From positions 310,001 to 374,000 of the forward strand of contig NZ_VWSG01000001.1 in the NCBI RefSeq assembly GCF_008629655.1: a stretch of 64,000 nt of DNA, in the 5' to 3' direction. The translations under genes and the position numbers were made by a program. Shown in pieces: positions 7,501 to 17,600 of the stretch (position 1 is its first letter; every line of letters starts with the position of its first letter). This DNA is from Paenimyroides baculatum (GTDB taxonomy: Bacteria; Bacteroidota; Bacteroidia; Flavobacteriales; Flavobacteriaceae). The notes beneath the pieces are model-generated. The model was not told the DNA's origin, searched no databases, and saw nothing but the letters and a program-made list of their open reading frames with translations.

Positions 7501-8121
7501 TTACCTCTTCCTCAAAACCACCAATTTTTCTTCTATTGTAACGATATCAAATCCAAAATGCTCGGCTATATATTCAAAAGTTTTAAAGGTGTAGATGAAA
7601 ACATGTGTTTGATCTTTACGATAATACCAGTTTTTAAAATCGGTTTGGTTGTTGTATAAATGAGTTTTCACAATTAAAAGTCCGCCTTGTTTAAGAATGC
7701 TGTACAGTTTAGTTATTTCCTCTAAAGGATTATAAAAATGTTCAAACACCTCGCAACTAAAAATATAATCGTAGGTATTGTTTAAGTACGAAGTATCCGG
7801 ATAAAAATACGGATCGTACAAATCAACGCGATATCCTTTTTCTATAAGCTGTTTGCTAATCACCGGACCTTTACCACAACCATAATCTAACCCAAGCATT
7901 TCGTTAGAACAGTATTCTAAAACAGTATCTGTAACAGGCGCGGTGAAATTCTTGTAACCTACATCGTTTACATCATTGTTGTGTTGCTCGTAATGATTTT
8001 TCTCATTTGCTTTATCAAAATACAAATCATCACGTTTTAAATAAGCGTTACATTTAGAGCAGATGTAATAATCAACATCAGCATTTTCGGTCAAAAAAGT
8101 AGAGCAAAGCGTACAGTTCAT
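7501..8121 (-). CDS. class I SAM-dependent methyltransferase with N-terminal zinc ribbon
   Basis: This 206-aa protein opens with a treble-clef/zinc-ribbon-like pair of CxxC motifs (Cys3, Cys6, Cys21, Cys24). A Rossmann-type methyltransferase domain follows, with SAM-binding motif I LDYGCGKG (about residues 78-85), the acidic end of beta2 in LYDPYF and motif SCEVFEHF after beta4. The arrangement resembles SAM methyltransferases acting on small molecules or sugars; the substrate is unknown. It stands alone, and its stop is 15 nt from the monooxygenase relic. Confidence 0.82.
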   Translation of the reverse strand: MNCTLCSTFLTENADVDYYICSKCNAYLKRDDLYFDKANEKNHYEQHNNDVNDVGYKNFTAPVTDTVLEYCSNEMLGLDYGCGKGPVISKQLIEKGYRVDLYDPYFYPDTSYLNNTYDYIFSCEVFEHFYNPLEEITKLYSILKQGGLLIVKTHLYNNQTDFKNWYYRKDQTHVFIYTFKTFEYIAEHFGFDIVTIEEKLVVLRKR

Positions 8122-8225
8122 TTTGATAATTTTAATAGTGATTTTGACTAAAGATACAACGGGTTAATTTGTAATATCATTTTTTACAATCACAAAACAG
8201 AAAATTTTTTCTTGTGTAAAAATAG

Positions 8226-8233
8226 TATATTTG
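8226..8233 (+). promoter_or_regulatory. -7 box of ruvB (very short or absent leader)
   Basis: TATATTTG ends only four bases before the ruvB ATG (8238). With the usual start 4-7 nt after the box, the transcript would begin at or next to the start codon. No good -33 TTG is seen at the standard distance. Confidence 0.55.
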
Positions 8234-8237
8234 CACT

Positions 8238-9272
8238 ATGAACGAACATTTAAATCCAACCAACGAAAATTATTCGAACGAAGAAATCGATGTAGAAAAA
8301 AAGCTGCGTCCGCTCTCGTTTGATGATTTTGCGGGTCAAGATCAGGTATTAGAAAATTTAAAGGTGTTTGTAAAAGCTGCCAATTTGCGTGGCGAAGCTC
8401 TAGATCACACGTTGTTTCACGGACCTCCGGGTTTGGGAAAAACAACTTTGTCTAATATTTTGGCGAACGAATTAAATGTAGGAATCAAGATTACATCGGG
8501 TCCGGTGTTGGATAAACCCGGAGATTTAGCCGGTTTGTTAACCAATCTGGAAGAACGTGATATTCTGTTTATCGATGAAATTCACAGGTTAAGTCCCGTT
8601 GTAGAAGAATATCTGTATTCGGCAATGGAAGATTTTAAGATCGATATAATGATCGAATCTGGTCCAAATGCACGTTCGGTTCAAATCAACCTGAATCCTT
8701 TTACGTTGGTTGGTGCAACCACACGTTCTGGTTTGTTAACCGCACCAATGCGTGCACGTTTCGGCATTCAAAGTCGTTTACAGTATTACAATATCGAATT
8801 ATTATCAACCATCGTAGAGCGTAGTGCAACCATTTTAAAGGTTCCTATTGATATGGAAGCTGCCATTGAAATTGCAGGTCGAAGCCGTGGAACACCTCGT
8901 ATAGCCAATGCGTTGTTGCGTAGAGTGCGTGATTTTGCGCAGATAAAAGGTAACGGAAGTATCGATATTGAAATTTCACGTTACGCCTTAAAAGCATTGA
9001 ATGTTGATAAATACGGATTAGACGAAATGGATAACAAAATCCTTTCGACTATTATCGAAAAATTTAAAGGCGGTCCGGTAGGTTTATCAACGTTGGCGAC
9101 AGCCGTTTCAGAAAATTCGGAAACCATTGAAGAAGTGTACGAACCATTTCTTATTCAGGAAGGATTTCTTTACCGTACACCGCGCGGACGTGAAGTTACC
9201 GAAAAAGCATACACCCATTTGGGCAAACAGAATTTAGGCAAGCAAGCAGGTTTGTTTAACGATCATGACTAA
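8238..9272 (+). CDS. ruvB: Holliday junction branch migration ATPase RuvB
   Basis: This 344-aa AAA+ motor drives branch migration with RuvA. It has Walker A GPPGLGKT (62-69), Walker [10 protein letters not shown], sensor 1 GATTRSG, the arginine-finger region MRARFGI and the C-terminal winged-helix domain with TPRGREVT. Length is normal for the family. It overlaps queG by 8 nt, so the two are co-transcribed. Its partner ruvA lies about 5 kb downstream, after maeB. Confidence 0.98.
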   Translation: MNEHLNPTNENYSNEEIDVEKKLRPLSFDDFAGQDQVLENLKVFVKAANLRGEALDHTLFHGPPGLGKTTLSNILANELNVGIKITSGPVLDKPGDLAGLLTNLEERDILFIDEIHRLSPVVEEYLYSAMEDFKIDIMIESGPNARSVQINLNPFTLVGATTRSGLLTAPMRARFGIQSRLQYYNIELLSTIVERSATILKVPIDMEAAIEIAGRSRGTPRIANALLRRVRDFAQIKGNGSIDIEISRYALKALNVDKYGLDEMDNKILSTIIEKFKGGPVGLSTLATAVSENSETIEEVYEPFLIQEGFLYRTPRGREVTEKAYTHLGKQNLGKQAGLFNDHD

Positions 9273-10197
9273 CAAAGAAAAATATACACAGTTTATAAAA
9301 GATAAAGCCCGCGATTTGGGCTTTTCTTATTGTGGTATTTCCCAAGCTACTTTTTTAGAAGAAGAAGCGCCGCGTTTAGAAAGTTGGTTAAAAAACAACA
9401 TGCACGGCGAAATGAAGTATATGGAAAATCATTTCGATAAGCGTTTAGATCCGCGTTTGCTGGTTCCCGGTGCAAAATCGGTTGTGTCTTTACTATTGAA
9501 TTATTTTCCTTCCGAACAGCAAAATCAGGATTCTTATAAAATTTCAAAATACGCGTACGGCGAAGATTATCATTTTGTGATAAAAGACAAATTGAAAGAT
9601 TTGCTTCATTTTATTAACGATGAGATAGGCGAGGTCGATGGTCGCGTTTTTGTCGATTCGGCTCCGGTGTTAGATAAAGCTTGGGCAGCAAAAAGCGGTT
9701 TGGGCTGGGTTGGTAAAAACAACAATTTAATCAGAAAAACTGAAGGATCGTTTTTTTTCGTGGCTGAATTAATCATTGATTTGGATTTGATGTACGATAC
9801 CGCAACAACAAATCACTGTGGTTCGTGTACCGCTTGTATCGATGCTTGCCCCACACAGGCAATAGAATCACCTTATATTGTAAACGGTAGCAAATGTATT
9901 TCGTATTTGACAATTGAACTGAAAGATGCCATTCCCGATGAATTTTCCGGTAAGTTAGACGATTGGATGTACGGTTGCGATGTTTGTCAGGATGTTTGTC
10001 CGTGGAACCGTTTTACAAAACCAAATTCAGAACCGCTGTTTAAGCCAAAACCTACGTTGATTGATTACGACAAACAGCAATGGAACGACTTAACAAACGA
10101 ATTGTTCAACGAAATTTTTAAAAAATCGGCGGTTAAACGTACTAAGTTTTCTGGTTTAACTCGGAATATAGCGTTTTTAAAGAAAGAAGATTTGTAA
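9265..10197 (+). CDS. queG: epoxyqueuosine reductase QueG
   Basis: This 310-aa cytosolic cobalamin and 4Fe-4S enzyme performs the last step of queuosine tRNA modification, reducing epoxyqueuosine to queuosine. The cluster ligands appear as [12 protein letters not shown] followed by an isolated Cys in GSKCISYL, and as [11 protein letters not shown]. The N-terminal domain (about residues 1-170) is the corrinoid-binding part. The start overlaps the ruvB end by 8 nt. Another queuosine gene, queE, lies at 51469. Confidence 0.97.
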   Translation: MTNKEKYTQFIKDKARDLGFSYCGISQATFLEEEAPRLESWLKNNMHGEMKYMENHFDKRLDPRLLVPGAKSVVSLLLNYFPSEQQNQDSYKISKYAYGEDYHFVIKDKLKDLLHFINDEIGEVDGRVFVDSAPVLDKAWAAKSGLGWVGKNNNLIRKTEGSFFFVAELIIDLDLMYDTATTNHCGSCTACIDACPTQAIESPYIVNGSKCISYLTIELKDAIPDEFSGKLDDWMYGCDVCQDVCPWNRFTKPNSEPLFKPKPTLIDYDKQQWNDLTNELFNEIFKKSAVKRTKFSGLTRNIAFLKKEDL

Positions 10198-10210
10198 TTT
10201 GTTATATAAA

Positions 10211-10240
10211 AAAGAAGAAACTGAAAAGTTTCTCCTTTTT
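10211..10240 (+). terminator. terminator after queG
   Basis: AGAAACT (10216-10222), loop GAAA, AGTTTCT (10227-10233), then CC and five T. Flanking A and T runs make it usable in both directions. Confidence 0.8.
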
Positions 10241-10262
10241 GCGATATTGAGACAATACGATT

Positions 10263-11393
10263 TTAGCAGACATTCTTTATTATTTCTTTAAGTTTTTCAA
10301 ATTCTGGATCATCAAGGATATCAAGTTCTTTGTTAGTTGCCAACAAAATAGACTCTCTACAAACATTTATTCGTCTTAATAAAGGCATAATTATTGAGTT
10401 TCCGTGCTGAACATATTTTTTTACTTCTAAGTAATTTGCAGGGATTTTATATCCTTCACGACTACTACCAATTAGTATTCCTTTATCTCGCAAATTACCT
10501 ATCATATTCACAAATTGTTCTTTACTAATATTAGTTTCTCTATTTACGTTCAAATGATTTATAAATTCTTGTGCAGTTGTGTAATTTTTAAAATGATTTG
10601 ATTCGTGATATCTTACAAGCAATTTTAAAAAATTAACAGAATCTTGTTTTTGTTGGTTATCTATAAGAATTGTATCTAAATAGTCAAAAATACTTCTTAA
10701 ACTTAAATCAGTTATAGTTTGATTAAAATTATCATCAATTGTATATTCTTGAATTAAGTATGGTTTAGGAAATTGATTTATAGAAATTAATCTTTTAGAG
10801 ATTATATTCATAAATGTTTCTGAGTATTCACTTTTTTTATGTTCATCAAAAATATAACCTAAAGTACCAGCTATTAAATCAGCAACTTGTACACCTAATT
10901 CATTATGACTTTTGTTAACTAAAAACTCTGAACCTTCAAATAATGTACTGATATGGTTTTGCTGAACATAATTTTTGAATTCAAGCATAAAGTCATTTCC
11001 GCCGTGTTCATCTACTTTAAGTTCTAATTTTGGGAAAGTTTTAAATAATTCCTTGTAAAGTATACCATTTAAATATTTATAAAAAGATTTTTTAAATTTG
11101 AAACCTTCTCCAAATAGTTTAGTTTTATCGACTACGACAGAATAAATATTAAATTTTAATTTAACAATATCTTTTAAGATAAGTTCTCTTCTTTTGTAAT
11201 TACCTTTGATTTTGGAAGATTTAATTTCACCTGTTTGAAAATATTTTTTTCTAATATTTTCTATGTTTTCATAAAATTCAGGAAGATCTTCATAATTTAC
11301 AATTATAGCAGCGATTATAAAATGGGTACTTTCAGTATTAAATCTAAATGAATTATTACCAAATTCATCCGCAAATGCTATAACTTGTTTCAT
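10263..11393 (-). CDS. DUF3800 domain protein
   Basis: This 376-aa protein starts with the FADEFGN motif typical of DUF3800 (usual form ADESG), has a second acidic site VDEHGGNDF near residue 125, and has QVADLIAGTLGY near residue 170. These conserved acidic residues suggest an RNase H-like nuclease fold, although activity is not proven for most members. The C-terminal 180 residues carry no recognised domain; a winged-helix-like segment is possible around 260-330. DUF3800 genes are frequent in mobile and defence regions. This one is AT-rich and sits alone between housekeeping genes, which fits an acquired gene. Confidence 0.8.
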   Translation of the reverse strand: MKQVIAFADEFGNNSFRFNTESTHFIIAAIIVNYEDLPEFYENIENIRKKYFQTGEIKSSKIKGNYKRRELILKDIVKLKFNIYSVVVDKTKLFGEGFKFKKSFYKYLNGILYKELFKTFPKLELKVDEHGGNDFMLEFKNYVQQNHISTLFEGSEFLVNKSHNELGVQVADLIAGTLGYIFDEHKKSEYSETFMNIISKRLISINQFPKPYLIQEYTIDDNFNQTITDLSLRSIFDYLDTILIDNQQKQDSVNFLKLLVRYHESNHFKNYTTAQEFINHLNVNRETNISKEQFVNMIGNLRDKGILIGSSREGYKIPANYLEVKKYVQHGNSIIMPLLRRINVCRESILLATNKELDILDDPEFEKLKEIIKNVC

Positions 11394-11688
11394 ACGTTTT
11401 CTAAAAATGTCTGCTTAAATATACATCCACGCAATATACTATTTAAATGTTAAAAAAAGTATGATTTGTTTTATATTGTAAATTTAAGTGTTGTAAGGTA
11501 TTATAGTTTTATAATAAATGTCAGTATTATTTTATTTAAAATGAACAATTACAATGGAACTATTAAAATGTGTAAAAAATAATTAATAGCATTTGTAACA
11601 AACAACAAAATCTTGTGTAATGCTATTATTTATTCCATTTCTTCAAAAAAAGTAAGCAAAACTTTTTCGTTCTTAATTTTAAGCTTGT
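11394..11688. other. intergenic region between DUF3800 gene and maeB
   Basis: AT-rich divergent upstream region. A TATATTTA-like box near 11417-11424 (minus) could serve the DUF3800 gene. Nothing else is recognised. Confidence 0.4.
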
Positions 11689-11696
11689 TATATTTG
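11689..11696 (+). promoter_or_regulatory. -7 box of maeB
   Basis: TATATTTG 22 nt before the maeB ATG (11719). The -33 region is only a T-rich tract. Confidence 0.6.
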
Positions 11697-11718
11697 TTAC
11701 TTATCAAAAAACGAAATC

Positions 11719-14004
11719 ATGCACAAAGATTCAAAAAGAAGAGAAGCTTTATTATATCACGCAAAACCAAAACCCGGTAAAATTGCCGTAGTACCAACAA
11801 AACCTACAAGCACACAACGCGATTTGGCATTGGCTTATTCACCCGGAGTTGCTGAACCTTGTCTGGAAATCGAAAAAAATCCTGAAAACGCTTATAAATA
11901 TACCGCTAAAGGAAACTTGGTGGCAGTTATTAGTAACGGAACCGCAGTTTTAGGTTTGGGCGATATTGGTGCATTGGCATCAAAACCGGTAATGGAAGGT
12001 AAAGGTTTGTTGTTTAAGATTTTTGCTGATATCGATGTTTTTGATATTGAGGTAGACACAAAGAATGTAGACGATTTTGTTAAGATCGTAAAGGCTTTGG
12101 AACCTACTTTTGGCGGAATTAACTTGGAAGACATCAAAGCTCCCGAGTGTTTTGAAATTGAACGCCGTTTAAAAGAAGAAATGAATATTCCTGTAATGCA
12201 TGACGATCAGCACGGAACGGCAATTATTTCCGGTGCGGCATTAATCAACGCATGTGAGTTGCAGAAAAAAGAAATTAAAGACGTTAAAATTGTTGTGAAC
12301 GGTGCCGGTGCCGCAGCAATTTCATGTACGCAAATGTATATTTCGGTAGGTGCAACAAAAGAAAACATCGTTATGCTAGACAGTAAAGGTGTTATTCGTG
12401 CCGATCGTGAAAATTTAGACCCTTCAAAAGCTGTTTGGGCAACCAACCGCGACATTCATACGTTGGAAGACGCCATGAAAGATGCCGATGTTTTCATTGG
12501 CTTGTCTGCAGCAAACGTACTTTCTGCCGATATGTTAAACACCATGGCTCCAGATCCTATTGTTTTGGCAATGGCAAATCCAAACCCTGAAATCGCATAC
12601 GATTTGGCAATGGCTACTCGTAAAGATATCATTATGGGAACAGGTCGATCTGATTTTCCAAATCAGGTTAACAACGTTTTAGGTTTCCCTTTCATTTTCC
12701 GTGGCGCTTTGGATGTTCGTGCAACTAAAATTAACGAAGAAATGAAGCTGGCTGCCGTTTATGCATTGGCAAATCTGGCAAAAGAAACCGTACCAGAACA
12801 AGTAAATATAGCATACGGAGCAAAGAAATTAAGTTTCGGAAAAGATTATATCATTCCTAAACCTTTTGATCCGCGTTTAATGACTGAAATTCCGCCGGCA
12901 GTTGCAAAAGCAGCGATCGAATCGGGTGTGGCTACAGAACCTATCACCAATTGGGAAGCGTACCGCGATGAATTGTCAGACCGTATGGGATCAGACAATA
13001 AATTGGTTCGTATGTTAATGAACCGTGCGAAGTTAGATCCTAAAAAAGTGGTTTATACCGAAGCTGATCAGCTGAATGTATTAAAAGCGGCACAGATTGC
13101 TTACGAAGAAGGTATTGCTATTCCGATTTTATTAGGAAATAAAGAGATTATTTTAGAATTGAAAGAAGAAATTGGTTTTGATGCCGATGTGATGATCATT
13201 GACCCAAAAACCAATGAAGAATCAGAACGCAGAAACCGTTACGCTGAATTTTTCTGGAAATCAAGAGAACGCAGAGGTGTAACAATAATCGATGCTCAAA
13301 AATTAATGCGCGATCGTAGTTATTTTGCATCAATGATGGTGTTACAAGGTGAAGCTGATGCAATGCTTTCGGGCTATTCACGCAGTTATCCAACGTCACT
13401 AAAACCGGTATTAGATTTAATTCCGCGTGCAAACGGTGTATCAAAAGTAGCATCAACCAACTTAATGCTTACCAATCACGGACCTTTATTTTTGGCTGAT
13501 ACAGCGGTAAATCCAAACCCAACAGCAGAAGAAATTGCTAAAATTGCCTTAATGACAAGCCATGTGGTAAAAATGTTTGGTTTTGATCCGGCGGTTGCAA
13601 TGGTATCGTTTGGTAATTTTGGATCTTCTAAAGACGAATCTCCGAAGAAAATGCGTAAAGCGGTAGAGTTTTTACACCAACAGTATCCTGAAATGATTGT
13701 TGACGGTGAAATTCAAATGGATTTTGCATTGAACAAACAAATGTTGAAAGAGAAGTTTCCGTTTTCAAAACTTGTAGGCAAGAAAGTTAACACGTTGGTT
13801 TTTGCTAATTTAGATGCTGCAAATACAACCTATAAAATGCTGAAAGAATTGAACGGCGCTACATCAATAGGTCCTATTCTATTAGGTTTAGATGCTCCTG
13901 TACACGTTTTTCAGTTAGGTGCAGGTGTTGAAGAAATGGTGAATATGACAGCCGTAGCGGTGATTGATGCGCAGGAAAAAATCGCCCGAAAAAAGAACAT
14001 ATAG
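11719..14004 (+). CDS. maeB: NADP-dependent malic enzyme with C-terminal phosphotransacetylase-like domain
   Basis: This 761-aa cytosolic enzyme oxidatively decarboxylates malate to pyruvate, yielding NADPH. Residues 1 to about 410 are the malic enzyme part, with [28 protein letters not shown] and the cofactor loop VNGAGAAA. Residues about 430-761 form a phosphate acetyl/butyryltransferase-like domain. In this MaeB class that domain is known to act as an acetyl-CoA-responsive regulatory module rather than as an enzyme. Full family length. The maeB-ruvA-sprA order is familiar in Flavobacteriaceae. Confidence 0.97.
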   Translation: MHKDSKRREALLYHAKPKPGKIAVVPTKPTSTQRDLALAYSPGVAEPCLEIEKNPENAYKYTAKGNLVAVISNGTAVLGLGDIGALASKPVMEGKGLLFKIFADIDVFDIEVDTKNVDDFVKIVKALEPTFGGINLEDIKAPECFEIERRLKEEMNIPVMHDDQHGTAIISGAALINACELQKKEIKDVKIVVNGAGAAAISCTQMYISVGATKENIVMLDSKGVIRADRENLDPSKAVWATNRDIHTLEDAMKDADVFIGLSAANVLSADMLNTMAPDPIVLAMANPNPEIAYDLAMATRKDIIMGTGRSDFPNQVNNVLGFPFIFRGALDVRATKINEEMKLAAVYALANLAKETVPEQVNIAYGAKKLSFGKDYIIPKPFDPRLMTEIPPAVAKAAIESGVATEPITNWEAYRDELSDRMGSDNKLVRMLMNRAKLDPKKVVYTEADQLNVLKAAQIAYEEGIAIPILLGNKEIILELKEEIGFDADVMIIDPKTNEESERRNRYAEFFWKSRERRGVTIIDAQKLMRDRSYFASMMVLQGEADAMLSGYSRSYPTSLKPVLDLIPRANGVSKVASTNLMLTNHGPLFLADTAVNPNPTAEEIAKIALMTSHVVKMFGFDPAVAMVSFGNFGSSKDESPKKMRKAVEFLHQQYPEMIVDGEIQMDFALNKQMLKEKFPFSKLVGKKVNTLVFANLDAANTTYKMLKELNGATSIGPILLGLDAPVHVFQLGAGVEEMVNMTAVAVIDAQEKIARKKNI

Positions 14005-14085
14005 TTTTATAAAATATACCAAAGCCTTTAAGCGTTAATTTATTAATAAAATTTTCTATTTTTGAAGAAAATATAAAGCATTAAA

Positions 14086-14667
14086 ATGATTGCGTTTTTA
14101 AAAGGTAGATTGGTTGAAAAAACTCCCACAGATATTATAATAGATTGCAACGGAATTGGCTATCAGGTCCATATTTCGTTGCATTCTTATTCTTTAATCA
14201 AAGATGCTGAAGCAATTCAAATTCACACCTACCTTCAGATTAAGGAAGATGCACATATTTTATACGGCTTTATAGAAAAAACAGAACGCGAGCTTTTTAA
14301 GCTGCTAATTTCTGTTTCGGGGATCGGTGGTAATACAGCACGCAACATGCTTTCGTACGTTACGCCTAAAGATCTTATAAATGCAATTGCATCAAACGAT
14401 TTAAAAACAATTCAGTCGATCAAAGGAATCGGACTAAAAACAGCACAACGCATTATATTAGATTTACAGGAAAAAGTGCTGAAATTGTACGGATTAGAAG
14501 ATTTATCTGTACCTGTAAACAATACAAATGCAGAAGAAGCGTTATCTGCTTTAGAAGTTCTTGGTTTTGTACGAAAAGCTACCGAAAAAGTAGTCAAAAA
14601 AATCGTAGAGCAAAATCCGGAAGCTACTGTTGAGCAAATTATTAAATTGGCATTAAAAGGGTTGTAA
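14086..14667 (+). CDS. ruvA: Holliday junction DNA-binding protein RuvA
   Basis: This 193-aa protein has an N-terminal OB fold, two central helix-hairpin-helix motifs (SVSGIGGNTAR and SIKGIGLKTAQ) and a small C-terminal domain III that contacts RuvB. It binds four-way junctions as a tetramer. It ends 4 nt before the sprA start codon, so sprA is probably co-transcribed with it. Confidence 0.97.
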   Translation: MIAFLKGRLVEKTPTDIIIDCNGIGYQVHISLHSYSLIKDAEAIQIHTYLQIKEDAHILYGFIEKTERELFKLLISVSGIGGNTARNMLSYVTPKDLINAIASNDLKTIQSIKGIGLKTAQRIILDLQEKVLKLYGLEDLSVPVNNTNAEEALSALEVLGFVRKATEKVVKKIVEQNPEATVEQIIKLALKGL

Positions 14668-14671
14668 GATT

Positions 14672-17600
14672 TTGAGAGCATCTTCACGTATATACATTTA
14701 TTTAAAATACTTTTTGGTTGTTATCTTTTTGGGTAACGCCGCACCTGCTTTGGCACAAATTGAAGAAACCGACGAAGAAACCGTAATTATGCGCGGTGCT
14801 ATTTCTTTGAAAGATGTAGACAGTATCATGAAAATGTATACCTATGATCCGGTTTCAGACAAGTACTTGTACACCGTTACCAACAATGAGTACAATTTGG
14901 AATATCCTATGGTTTTAACCCGTAAAGAATACGAGGATATTTTACTGAAAGCTGCCATGCGCGAATACTATGCAAAACGATTGGCAGCAGCCGAAGACCG
15001 TTTGTCAGAAGATGAAAAGAAAGATTTATTACCGGGATATTATGTAAATTCTAAACTTTTTGAAACCATTTTTGGTGGTAATACTATTGATGTTAAGCCA
15101 AGCGGTAACGTAGAATTAGATTTGGGGGTTCGATTTACAAAGCAAGATAACCCGATTATATCGCCAAGAAACCGCCGTACGTTTGCGTTAGATTTTAACC
15201 AACGTATTAATTTAAGTTTACAAGGAAAAGTAGGAACGCGATTAAATACCGATATCAACTTTAACAATCAGTCAACGTTAGATTTTCAAAAGCAAATGCT
15301 GAAGTTAAACTATGAACCAGACGAAGATGCTATTCTTCAAGGAATCGAAGTTGGTAACGTAAGCATGCCTGTAAACAACTCATTGGTACGTGGTGCGCAA
15401 AATCTTTTTGGTATAAAAACCAAGTTGCAATTTGGTCGTACAACAATTACAGGAGTAGTTTCTAAACAAACATCAGAACGCAGAACTATTGTTGCCGAAG
15501 GTGGTGGAACGGTTCAAAACTTTGAAATGTTTGCTTTGGAATATGAGCAAAACCGAAATTTCTTTTTATCGCAATTTTTTAGATATCAGTACGATAATGC
15601 ATTAAGAAATTATCCGTATATCGACAGCCGTGTGCGTATTACCCGTGTGGAAGTTTGGGTAACCAACCGTCAAAACCGTGTTGGGCAAACAAACAATAAC
15701 ATGCGTAATATTATCGCGCTTCAAGATTTGGGTGAGGCACGATTAAGCAACGCAAGTACCGATCGTATCATTGGGTTAGATGTAACAGCAAATCCTACAT
15801 TTTTTGGAACTTCGCAAATTAATGCACCGGTTGATAATAAAAATAACCAGTTCAATCCGGGAGCAATCGGTACCAACTTTTTAAACGAAGGCATCCGTCA
15901 GATCAATACCGCACAGGCAGGTTTCAATATTCCGGTGACCGAAGGTCGCGATTACGTGAAATTAGAAAATGCCCGTAAATTAGTCGGAAACGAATTTAAG
16001 TTTCATCCACAGTTGGGATACATTACCTTACAGCAACCATTGAATAACGATGAGGTTTTGGCTGTAGCGTTTGAATATACCATTGGTGGAAAAGTTTATA
16101 AAGTTGGAGAATTTGGTACCGATGGAGTAGATGCTACCGTAATTGGTCAGGATGGAAACAATCAGGATATTCCAACAACGCAGAGCTTGGTTTTAAAAAT
16201 GTTGAAGAGTACTTTGGCATCTGTAGACGAACCTGTTTGGGATTTAATGATGAAAAACATGTATAAAATTCCAAATACAAGTTTTATCGAAAAAGAGGGT
16301 TTCCGTTTAAACATCATGTACACCGATCCTTCTCCGTTAAATTATATTTCTCCGGTTGCAGGAACTACATTGCCAGCAGATGTTGCAAATACGCCGTTAC
16401 TGAATGTTTTTAATTTAGATAGATTAAATTCTACCGATGATCCCCAAGCTGGTGGTGATGGTTGGTTCGATTATATTGCAAACAGCCCAACCAGTAATAA
16501 TCCTTCAAATAACAATAATAGCAATCAGGGTGGTTATGGAAACAACAACTCTGCGTTACAAAATACCAATAAGTTTGAAGGTATAACGATCGACGAAGAA
16601 AACGGGCGTGTTATTTTTACAACGGTTGAACCTTTTGGGGAACACTTATTCAAGAAACTTTCTGGCGGAACAACAGAAAATTATGAAGTTGATGCAAGTT
16701 ATAACCCTAACCAGAAAAAATACGTTTACAAAAATTTATACCGTAATACGTACACTAAAGCATTACAGGAAAGCGAAAAAAATAAATTTCAGTTAAAAGG
16801 AAAATCAAGCAGCGCAGCAGGCGATGGGATTCCAATTAATGGATTTAACATTGCACAGGGATCTGTTGTTGTTACGGCAGGTGGTAGAACATTGATGGAA
16901 GGTGCCGATTATACCGTTGATTACCAGCGTGCAGTGGTTCAGATTTTAGATCCGGGCTTACGAGATAGTAATACGCCTATTGAGATTTCTGTGGAAGAGA
17001 ATTCGATGTTCTCTCAAAACCGCAGAAACTTTTTCGGGGTTCATGTTGATCATCAGGTAAACGATAAATTAATTTTAGGTGCCACCTATTTACGCTTAAC
17101 AGAACAACCTTTAACCGTAAAATCAAACTATGGCGAAGAATCTGTAAACAACACTATTTACGGTTTCAATGCCAATTATTCTACCGATTTACCTTTCTTA
17201 ACACGTTGGGTAAACAAGTTGCCAAATATCGATACCGATGTAATGTCAACCTTAACTTTTAAAGGAGAATTTGCTTATTTAAAACCGGGTGCATCTAAAA
17301 TGGATCGACTTAATGGTGAAGCAACTTCTTTCATTGAAAATTTCGAAGGAACGCAAAGTAACATCGATGTATTAAATCCCACCATGTGGTTTTTATCATC
17401 GGTGCCGGTTGGTTTCGGAGAGAACTTTACCGATTTACAGTCGGGCTATCGTCGTGCAAAAATGTCGTGGTACAACATCGATCAAATTTTTTATAGTCCG
17501 TATCGTCGTCCAGACAATGTTACCGATGCCATGATTTCATCGAACAAAACCCGCCGAATCAATAAAGAAGAATTATTCCCTACCATGGATGTGGCGCAAG

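Noticed and set aside
7474..7659. 61-aa plus-strand frame
   Set aside because: It lies antisense in the methyltransferase gene; its first codons are only the tail of the monooxygenase relic region.
14412..14687. 91-aa minus-strand frame across the ruvA/sprA junction
   Set aside because: It is antisense to ruvA with no coding features of its own.
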